A DNA stretch of 64,000 nt from an uncultured Candidatus Saccharibacteria bacterium. GTDB taxonomy: Bacteria > Patescibacteriota > Saccharimonadia > Saccharimonadales > Saccharimonadaceae. The notes under the pieces were generated by a model. That model was not told where the DNA came from, did no database searches, and saw nothing but the letters and a program-made list of their open reading frames with translations. The stretch covers positions 1 through 64,000 of the forward strand of contig CAQRDK010000005.1 of the NCBI GenBank assembly GCA_948868795.1. The letters are read 5' to 3'. This document shows, piece by piece, positions 58,330 through 64,000 of this stretch; position 1 is the first letter of the stretch, and each line of letters opens with the position of its first letter. The position numbers and the translations under genes were made by a program.

Positions 58330-59735
58330 ATTAAAATTACGGGCGAAATTTCGACGCCAGGCTCTTCGGCGAGTGTGTGTTCACGGGAAGAAATTTGGTT
58401 GATTTCGCAGTAGCGGTTCTTGAAGGCTTCCTCGCCGCGAAGAAGTGCACGGATTTCGGAGAGGAAGTTGCGATACTCGTCGTCAGCATAGAACATGTTT
58501 TCTGGATCATCTTCGCTGTAGCGTTTAGAAAGTCTACGAAAAGTATAATCGAGAAAGTCTTTGACGGTAGTTTCGGGCTGGCGGTCTTTTCCAACGAAGA
58601 AACTGCGCACGAAAACCATTTCGACGCGAGTGTTACGGTCGGCCGAGGAAATGAGTTTACCGTAAGTTGAGCGCGGGACGTCAGACTTTGAGGAACGATG
58701 GTCTTCGATGGCTTCGGCGATAATGTCAACTTCTTCTGGCGAGAAATAGTCATAAACTTTCGCGTCTTCGCGGAGAAGTTTAGCAGAGATGAACTCATGG
58801 CGATCACTATCGATATGTTTGCCGAGGTCATGATAGGCGGCAATGGCGTAGATTAAATTCGGGTCGAGATTTAGAGAGAAAACATCATTAAGGAGGAAGC
58901 TGCGACGGATAACCTCGCGGATATGGAGAATACCGTGCGCACGGTCGTTCTTAGAATATTGCGGCAGAATATTGGTTTCGACGTAAGTCCTGAGGCTGAG
59001 ATTAACTGGTGCGAGATATTTGGAAAGTTGCTGCTCAAGCTCGAATGTATGCTCAAGATGATTGACTTTCAGGAAGCGCTCGCGGAAAAGGTGTTCGCCG
59101 GAAGTAAGATTTTGTAAGTCTTTGAGGGCAGCCTTGAACTCTGAATCGTCGAAGAACATTTTTCTCAGAGCATAGCCATTTTCACCGTATTTGCTAGCGA
59201 GATGCTGGCGGGCGTCGTTGATGACCTCGTCGAGAGAAAAGTTGCTGAAGTTGCGCAGGCGGTAAGTATAAGTGCGGCGAAGCATAACATCAATGTTGAT
59301 ATTGCAATCAGCAGAAGTAATAATTTTGCCATAGATGCTGCGAGGCGGCTGGTCACGGTGAGAGCGGTGGTCTTCGATGGCTTCGGCGATGATTTCGATT
59401 TCGTCGGGCTTCAGAAACTGCTTAAGGCTTTCATCCTTGCGAAGGATTTCGGCGGAAACTTTTTCATGGTGAGCGGCGTCGATGTGATGGCCGAGATCAT
59501 GATAGGCGGCGGCAGTATAGATGATGTTGGGGTTGAGGGGCTGGGCGGTTTGATTGGCTGTGTTGACTTGATTGGCGAATTCAAAACTGCGACGGATAAC
59601 GTAGTCGATATGGCCGATTTGATGACCCCACTCATTTTTGGAATACTGCGGGAGAATATGGGCTTCGATGTAGGATTTCAGCTGGGGGTTGACTTTTGAG
59701 ATGTCGATTTCGTTATCGCGTGCGGTAGAGTTCAT
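58326..59735 (-). CDS. Tandem HD-domain phosphohydrolase
   Basis: 469 residues formed by two copies of an HD domain. Copy 1 (about 15-220) has HIDYVIRRSFEF, AAYHDLGHHID and AEAIEDHRSHRDQPPRS; copy 2 (about 240-450) has HIREVIRRSFLL, AAYHDLGKHID and AEAIEDHRSSKSDVPRS. Both copies keep the metal-binding His and Asp residues, so both may be active. HD domains of this type hydrolyse phosphate esters such as nucleotides or cyclic nucleotides. ATG 59735 follows TATAAT (59747-59742) by 6 nt (leaderless). Confidence 0.88.
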   Translation of the reverse strand: MNSTARDNEIDISKVNPQLKSYIEAHILPQYSKNEWGHQIGHIDYVIRRSFEFANQVNTANQTAQPLNPNIIYTAAAYHDLGHHIDAAHHEKVSAEILRKDESLKQFLKPDEIEIIAEAIEDHRSHRDQPPRSIYGKIITSADCNINIDVMLRRTYTYRLRNFSNFSLDEVINDARQHLASKYGENGYALRKMFFDDSEFKAALKDLQNLTSGEHLFRERFLKVNHLEHTFELEQQLSKYLAPVNLSLRTYVETNILPQYSKNDRAHGILHIREVIRRSFLLNDVFSLNLDPNLIYAIAAYHDLGKHIDSDRHEFISAKLLREDAKVYDYFSPEEVDIIAEAIEDHRSSKSDVPRSTYGKLISSADRNTRVEMVFVRSFFVGKDRQPETTVKDFLDYTFRRLSKRYSEDDPENMFYADDEYRNFLSEIRALLRGEEAFKNRYCEINQISSREHTLAEEPGVEISPVILI

Positions 59736-59945
59736 AAGTTGATTATACACCAGTTTACCGGTTTGAGATGAAGCTAGTTGCGAATGATTGAAGGGATGCG
59801 GTTTTGCGTTTCTGTTTGGATGAAGGTGGCGGATTTTGACGCTTATGCCTGACAAGATTGGCGCGGCGTGATAGAATAAGAGGGTAGCGTCCTTCGGCTT
59901 CAGGGGCTCGTCTTCGAGTTGCCTTTGGTCTGTTCGGCGTAATGT

Positions 59946-60020
59946 CGGGGCTTGGCGCAGTGGTAGCGCGCACGCCTGGGGGGCGTGAGGTCGCCAGTTC
60001 GATCCTGGTAGCCCCGACCA
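59946..60020 (+). tRNA. tRNA-Pro(GGG)
   Basis: Acceptor CGGGGCT/AGCCCCG, anticodon stem CACGC/GCGTG with loop CTGGGGG, encoded CCA. Its 3' end (CCCCGACCA) contains the same CCCGACCA core used by the mobile elements. Promoter CTGACA-N17-TAGAAT lies at 59849-59877. Confidence 0.94.
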
Positions 60021-60035
60021 TTAGAATTGTTATAT

Positions 60036-60191
60036 ATGAAATATGCGTTTGTAATTGTAGCGATTTTGGCAGTCTGGCTGGGGACGATTTTGCTAGCAGT
60101 TTGCAGCCCAGAGATTGGGCTGTTTTTGCCAGTTTTCGCAATAGTGATGACTGCGGTTTTGTTCTTGATTGGGTTCGGGAAGAAGAAATGA
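60036..60191 (+). CDS. Small membrane protein
   Basis: 51 residues starting MKYAFVIVAILAVWLGTILL and ending IGFGKKK, with two membrane helices separated by a short CSPEIG turn. It starts 16 nt after tRNA-Pro(GGG) and overlaps the UbiB-like gene by ATGA (60188-60191), so it is the first gene of that operon. The positive C-terminus should lie in the cytoplasm. Function unknown. Confidence 0.75.
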   Translation: MKYAFVIVAILAVWLGTILLAVCSPEIGLFLPVFAIVMTAVLFLIGFGKKK

Positions 60192-61645
60192 TGCGAAACG
60201 CTCGACGCTATGCTGGACTAATTGCGAAGTTAGCAAGAATTAGGCTCTCAAAAGCGGCCCGAAAGGATTGTGAGTATCGCCGGGCGATTTTTGAGAGTTT
60301 TCGGGAGTGGGGCGGGGTTTATATTAAGTTCTTACAGATCCTGGGCGGATCGAGCAAGTTTTTGGACGGTTGGGGTGGACCACGAGAGATGGAGATTTTT
60401 GCGCAGGCGCCACGGGAAGCCCTTAATCTAGCCGAGCATGTGCAGATAGAAAAATTTGCGAAAATTTCATCGGAGCCGGTAGCAGCAGGGAGCTTTGCGC
60501 TAGTATATCGCGGGCAGTTAATAACCGGCGAGGATGTGGCGGTGAAGATTTTGCGACCGTCAATTCAGAAAAACTTAAAAACGGACTTAAAGTCACTGCG
60601 AAAGCTGTGTTGGCTATTCTCGAAGTTTCTGCCGAAGTATTTAGTAGATTATAATGACGCTTACGATGCGTATGCGAAAATGCTTATACAGGAAACTGAC
60701 TATCGTCGGGAAATAGAAAATCAAAAATATTTTACTGAACTCTATAGCGACCATCCGCGGATTGTGATACCGAAAGTTTATGAAGAATTGTCGTCGGAAA
60801 ACGTGATTGTGCAGGACTTTATTGAGGGACCAGCGCTAGCAGACGTGATGAGTGCGGCAACGCGCGACAAGTCGGCGGCGAAGATTGCGAAGGAGCTGAC
60901 AGGATCGGATATTTGGGAACAAGTAATACTGGCGGGCGGCGAAGCGCTTTATACGGCAATGTGCGCGGATTACGTTTACGGAGACCCGCATCCGGGGAAT
61001 ATTATTCTGCTCAGCGACAATCGGATTGGCTTTATTGATTTTGGAATTATCGCACGGAGACCTACTAGCCACGAAGCATATTATAATTGGGTAAAAAGTT
61101 ACTACGAGATTTTGTGCGGCGAAGATAAGTTCCAGACGTTGCTGGAGACGACCGTAACTTGTTTTTGTCCGGATATTTCCCTGGCGATGCAGAAGTGTAA
61201 TTTTGATGGTGAAAACCTACTAGAGGTTTTAGCTAGCTCTATCACTAGGAAGCTAAATAATGAGATGATTGGAAATACAAATTACGCCCAATCATTCCGA
61301 GACGGGCATTTGATGGATGTGTTTATTCAGGTGGTCGGGACGCGCGTAATAGATATAGATATTGACACTGTAAACTTTGAACTGTTGAAGGCGATGCAAG
61401 CGTTTCTCGGGGCGGTGACGATTTTAGATAATCGGGAGGGTGGACATAGTTTTTCGGAAATTATGCGGCGGTCGATGGAGTATGCGCTAGAGAACGCCAA
61501 TCTGACGGGAGTGCCGCGCGACGCCGTGAAGGCCACCCATTATGGGTTGACGGAGAGCTATGAACTCCTAGTCAACACGATTTCGTCATTGGCTGATAAC
61601 GATGAATATCTATTTAACTTAGTGAGGGAGAAAATATTCGCATGA
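60188..61645 (+). CDS. ABC1/UbiB-family atypical kinase
   Basis: 485 residues. The kinase core has AAGSFALVYRG in place of the alanine-rich loop, VAVKILRPSI with the lysine, VIVQDFIEG, YGDPHPGNIIL (catalytic and metal-binding motif) and IGFIDFGI. The N-terminal KxGQ motif of the family appears as KFLQ. UbiB proteins are linked to ubiquinone or lipid metabolism. Here no quinone gene is visible, so a lipid or envelope role is more likely. The start ATG at 60188 overlaps the preceding small gene, and the stop overlaps the next gene, both by 4 bp, a tight three-gene operon. Confidence 0.9.
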   Translation: MMRNARRYAGLIAKLARIRLSKAARKDCEYRRAIFESFREWGGVYIKFLQILGGSSKFLDGWGGPREMEIFAQAPREALNLAEHVQIEKFAKISSEPVAAGSFALVYRGQLITGEDVAVKILRPSIQKNLKTDLKSLRKLCWLFSKFLPKYLVDYNDAYDAYAKMLIQETDYRREIENQKYFTELYSDHPRIVIPKVYEELSSENVIVQDFIEGPALADVMSAATRDKSAAKIAKELTGSDIWEQVILAGGEALYTAMCADYVYGDPHPGNIILLSDNRIGFIDFGIIARRPTSHEAYYNWVKSYYEILCGEDKFQTLLETTVTCFCPDISLAMQKCNFDGENLLEVLASSITRKLNNEMIGNTNYAQSFRDGHLMDVFIQVVGTRVIDIDIDTVNFELLKAMQAFLGAVTILDNREGGHSFSEIMRRSMEYALENANLTGVPRDAVKATHYGLTESYELLVNTISSLADNDEYLFNLVREKIFA

Positions 61646-61839
61646 AAAAGAATAGTTTTATGAAAAGTTTACTGCTGCATATTCGATACCCATGGACAGC
61701 AATCTGCTTGCTGATTTTGTGGGTAGGGTTGGCAATCATGTGCGCGGTTTTAGGGCTGCCGAGCGAAGAAATGGTCTGGCTGATATGCGGAGCAGGAATG
61801 GCAACGTTACTAATTGCGGCGGTTGGGTTTTTAGGTTAA
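61642..61839 (+). CDS. Small membrane protein, third gene of operon
   Basis: 65 residues with a basic N-terminus (MKKNSFMKSLLLHIRYPW) and two membrane helices (about 18-38 and 45-64). It overlaps the UbiB-like gene by ATGA and its stop abuts the convergent TfoX-like gene. It is similar in size and layout to the 51-residue protein, so the two small proteins may flank the kinase in the membrane. Confidence 0.75.
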   Translation: MKKNSFMKSLLLHIRYPWTAICLLILWVGLAIMCAVLGLPSEEMVWLICGAGMATLLIAAVGFLG

Positions 61840-62154
61840 TTATTTCTTTTTCGGTTTCGGCTTAGGGAGGCCTTTGAGGGTTTCGGTAATGAGCTCTTGG
61901 AGGAAGTCGAGATTGTCGAGGTCGTCGACGCGGAGCATGTTGCGCTTGGCGCTGGCATATGGGAGAACTTCGGGGAGGTCGTAATGGCTGTTGGTTGGGG
62001 TGATTTTGACGAGGAGATGGCCGTCGCAGATGTTCGCGAAATAAGTGCCGTTGAAATAGACGAGATACTCACCCATCATCGGACGGACGGCGACGTCGCC
62101 GAGCGGCTCGAGACGGGAGACGATTTGATCTTTTTGAGCAGGAGTAGTAGACAT
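61840..62154 (-). CDS. TfoX N-terminal-domain protein
   Basis: 104 residues with VAVRPMMGEYLVYFNGTYFANICDGHLLVKIT, the TfoX N-terminal signature, and a Lys/Pro tail. TfoX regulates competence in Proteobacteria, but the small domain occurs widely with unknown role. TATAAT (62166-62161) ends 6 nt before the ATG (leaderless). Its end touches the convergent operon with no terminator between. Confidence 0.85.
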   Translation of the reverse strand: MSTTPAQKDQIVSRLEPLGDVAVRPMMGEYLVYFNGTYFANICDGHLLVKITPTNSHYDLPEVLPYASAKRNMLRVDDLDNLDFLQELITETLKGLPKPKPKKK

Positions 62155-62208
62155 AGGCTAATTATAGCATAAGTTGGTCGCTGATGACGGAGGTAAAATG
62201 GTGTCATC

Positions 62209-62237
62209 TTGACAATTTTGAAAAGGTGTGCTATAAT
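62209..62237 (+). promoter_or_regulatory. Sigma70 promoter of the exported hydrolase
   Basis: TTGACA (62209-62214), 17-nt spacer, TATAAT (62232-62237), preceded by GTGTGC. Confidence 0.92.
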
Positions 62238-62302
62238 GGTAGAGAGGGGCGCTCTTTAATTCCCTTCAATCTTATCTGCGCAGGCACATAGGAGGTGTTT
62301 TT

Positions 62303-63085
62303 ATGCGCAAAAATGGTAAAAATGTCGGAAAGAAATTGGTCATCGCCTTACTTCTGGTCAATTCGCTCAGCTACGTCGGCGCCAGGGCATACTGGTACGC
62401 GACCGGCGCGGTGGCGGCGGAACTCCAGAGGGTGCGCGAGGTCGGCAGCAGCGGGGTCATGAACTACTTCGTGGCTGGTAATATCAACCAGCCGGAGAGG
62501 GCGTTCAAGTTCCTGGAGGAGAAGATCGACGGCGGCATCACTTACGTCACTTATGCAGAGACGCGGGGATGCAGCATGAAGCAGATCGTCAATCAGGTGC
62601 TGGCCGACGCGCAGCAACAGAACTGCAAGGTGCGGATTTTCGGGATTTCGATCGGCGATTACGTTTCGCGGTTTGCGGAATCGGAGCTCGACGACGTCGA
62701 GACGATCGCCATCAACCCGGAACCGCATTCCAAAATCCTGAAGCCCTACGCCGGTGTCGGTCTGAAGATTCTGACGCCGCTGATGGAAGGAGCGACCGTG
62801 CCGTTCGGGTGGCTGAGCCACATTCCCTGCATCCGCGGGTTTTCCTTCGCATTCTTAGCAGACCAATGGCGCGACCTGTCCTACTGTTTCGACGCGCCGC
62901 ACATCACGACCAACACGCTTGGCGTCATCTGTAGCAGCGATGATGAGTTCCTGCAGAACGACGTGATCGCGGACTACTTCAAGGGCGTGCCGATCGTTAT
63001 GGTCGAGGGTAAGCATGCCGACACGCAGGGCAACGCTGACGCCTACGCCGCGGCGTGGGACGAGCTGATGAGCCAGCTGGGCTGA
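62303..63085 (+). CDS. Exported alpha/beta-hydrolase-like protein
   Basis: 260 residues. A basic start (MRKNGKNVGKK) leads to a hydrophobic signal (LVIALLLVNSLSYVGARAYW, about 11-30). The body has GISIGD (about residue 114), a G-x-S-x-G nucleophile elbow after a beta strand, a late Asp (SSDDEFLQNDVI) and a His (VEGKHADTQGN) in the right order for a Ser-Asp-His triad. It is probably a secreted or membrane-tethered esterase or lipase-like enzyme, useful for host envelope lipids. AGGAGGTG lies 7 nt before ATG, and the gene has its own strong promoter and terminator. Confidence 0.8.
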   Translation: MRKNGKNVGKKLVIALLLVNSLSYVGARAYWYATGAVAAELQRVREVGSSGVMNYFVAGNINQPERAFKFLEEKIDGGITYVTYAETRGCSMKQIVNQVLADAQQQNCKVRIFGISIGDYVSRFAESELDDVETIAINPEPHSKILKPYAGVGLKILTPLMEGATVPFGWLSHIPCIRGFSFAFLADQWRDLSYCFDAPHITTNTLGVICSSDDEFLQNDVIADYFKGVPIVMVEGKHADTQGNADAYAAAWDELMSQLG

Positions 63086-63115
63086 TGCCCTGGTAAGATT
63101 TTGGGTTACTTGATT

Positions 63116-63145
63116 GGCCTCGGTGCGTTTGCACCGGGGCCTTTT
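63116..63145 (+). terminator. Intrinsic terminator
   Basis: GGCCTCGGTGC (63116-63126) pairs with GCACCGGGGCC (63131-63141) over a GTTT loop, followed by TTTTCC. Confidence 0.92.
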
Positions 63146-63230
63146 CCTGCGTTAAGGAGGGGCTTGAGAGTTTGTCGGGTTGACGCGAGGGTTGGTTCTA
63201 GATTGGCAATGAATAAGGTATAATGGAATT

Positions 63231-63893
63231 ATGAGAAGATTTGTGCCAGAAAATGTAAAGTTGATTCCGGAGGAGGCGGAAAAGGTTTTTCAGGGGAAGA
63301 TTTGGGCGGTTTATCAATGGCCGCAGAAGATGTTTGACGGGAGTTTTGAGACTTTTGAGATGCTCAGGCGAGCGGATACGGTGAAAATTATTCCGGTCGT
63401 GACAGCGGCGGAAGCGCAGGAGCTGGGATTTGCGACAGAGGCGGCTGACGACGAGGGCGGCGAGAATGGCGTAGCTGACACGAATGGCGAGATGCGGCTG
63501 ATCGTGACGAAGCAGGAACAGCCGCGGAAGGATTGTTTTTATGATTATCCGGGCGGGCGCATGGATGAAGAAGACATAGATGAGCTTGCGGCGGCGAAGC
63601 GGGAGCTACTGGAAGAGACAGGGTTGAGTTTTCGGAATTGGAAGTTGATAAAAGTCGAGCAGCCGCTTAGCAAGATTGATTGGCTAGTTTATACTTTTCT
63701 GGCGACCGGACTAGAGGGGCATGTTTCGCAAAATCTGGATGCGGGGGAGAAAATCGAAGTCGAGGCGATGGGTTTTGAGGAGGTGCGGCGATTGATGGAG
63801 AGCGGCGAGGCGAGGTATATGCGGTTCAAAGAATTGAGCGAGCGGGTGCGACTAGAGGAAGTCTTAGACTTGCCGGAGCTGTGTAAATACTAG
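63231..63893 (+). CDS. Nudix hydrolase
   Basis: 220 residues with the Nudix box GGRMDEEDIDELAAAKRELLEETG (about residues 107-130) holding the metal-binding glutamates. It cleaves a nucleoside diphosphate linked to another group; ADP-ribose pyrophosphatase-like use is possible. TATAAT (63219-63224) ends 6 nt before the ATG (leaderless). Its stop overlaps that of the convergent partial gene. Confidence 0.9.
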   Translation: MRRFVPENVKLIPEEAEKVFQGKIWAVYQWPQKMFDGSFETFEMLRRADTVKIIPVVTAAEAQELGFATEAADDEGGENGVADTNGEMRLIVTKQEQPRKDCFYDYPGGRMDEEDIDELAAAKRELLEETGLSFRNWKLIKVEQPLSKIDWLVYTFLATGLEGHVSQNLDAGEKIEVEAMGFEEVRRLMESGEARYMRFKELSERVRLEEVLDLPELCKY

Positions 63894-64000
63894 TCTTTGT
63901 CGGGGTCGGTGGACTGACCGGAGGATTTTGAGGCGGAGGCGCCGCGCTTCAAGAAGGCCATAATGCGTTCGCGCTGCCAGACGCCAATGCCGAGAATGAC
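63890..64000 (-). CDS. C-terminal fragment of an unknown, probably membrane, protein
   Basis: The last 36 residues of a gene entering from the right: VILGIGVWQRERIMAFLKRG followed by a Ser-rich, polar tail ending DPDKD. A hydrophobic start and basic residues suggest the end of a membrane helix and a cytoplasmic tail. The family cannot be told from this piece. Stop codons of both convergent genes overlap at 63890-63893. Confidence 0.6.
   Translation of the reverse strand, partial: VILGIGVWQRERIMAFLKRGASASKSSGQSTDPDKD

Noticed and set aside
59755..60141. Frame containing GATRIELATSRPPGVRATT
   Set aside because: Spurious translation of antisense tRNA-Pro(GGG).
1..64000. UGA recoded as glycine
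   Set aside because: Several well-supported genes end in TGA (for example the phosphoketolase N-terminal gene and the UbiB-like gene, both with ATGA overlaps), so UGA is a stop.
1..64000. CRISPR array
   Set aside because: No series of regularly spaced direct repeats with unique spacers; the 20-bp repeat at 3516-3585 is contiguous without spacers.

Overview
The window looks like a chromosomal segment of a Patescibacteria (Candidate Phyla Radiation) cell, most likely a Saccharibacteria (TM7) member. I infer this from small, densely packed single-purpose operons, many uncharacterised wall or surface proteins (MucBP, FISUMP and lamin-tail proteins), a salvage-type nucleotide cluster and a phosphoketolase/carbamate kinase style of energy metabolism. 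UGA is used as an ordinary stop, which argues against the Gracilibacteria and Absconditabacteria. No rRNA and no CRISPR array are present. Eight tRNA genes are visible: His(GTG), Gly(TCC), Met(CAT), Ser(TGA), Leu(CAG) and Pro with anticodons CGG, TGG and GGG.

Layout. 0-5 kb: a cut-off exported protein, a large MucBP-repeat surface protein with a 490-nt leader, and an unknown Pro-rich protein. 5-17 kb: a fused D,D-carboxypeptidase (DacA-like plus VanY-like), tpiA, a sugar-phosphate HAD phosphatase/mutase, tyrS and a class A penicillin-binding protein. 17-27 kb: a PIN-TRAM membrane protein, a phosphoketolase split into two overlapping genes, hrcA-grpE under a CIRCE operator, an adenylate-kinase-like gene, a lamin-tail surface protein, and an operon ending in a cysteine-less disulfide-reductase homologue. 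27-40 kb: a FISUMP surface protein behind an attenuator-like leader, arcC, pgi, a type IV pilin-like gene, thyA followed by a cytidylyltransferase-deaminase fusion and a HIT protein, yebC and ftsH. 40-53.3 kb: two integrated mobile elements in tandem at the 3' end of tRNA-Pro(TGG). 53.3-64 kb: small nuclease and regulator genes, a decayed gene, a tandem HD protein, a UbiB-like kinase operon, an exported hydrolase and a Nudix hydrolase.

Mobile region. Element 1 (about 40,073-51,059) carries a large serine recombinase, an SSB-like protein, a replication-type ATPase, a GIY-YIG nuclease, several small unknown genes and a HEPN-like gene. Element 2 (about 51,060-53,340) is a decayed relative that keeps recombinase debris, broken copies of two element-1 genes and an intact Ser/Thr protein kinase. 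The 8-bp core CCCGACCA recurs at 40,073, 51,052 and 53,333, and always encodes the Trp-Ser-Gly of the recombinase C-terminus. Integration therefore replaces the recombinase's own FLEE-type tail with residues read from the antisense strand of the tRNA gene. The cargo position next to the right att site differs between the elements (HEPN-like in one, kinase in the other). The kinase ends in an SSB-type acidic DEIPF tail.

Expression logic. Eighteen genes have a TATAAT-like box ending 6 or 7 nt before the ATG, so they should be transcribed as leaderless mRNAs. A second set, mostly exported proteins, has full TTGACA-N17-TACAAT promoters, long structured leaders, strong Shine-Dalgarno sites and strong terminators. 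Two leaders (28.6-28.9 kb and 45.6-45.8 kb) share a transcription-attenuator architecture.
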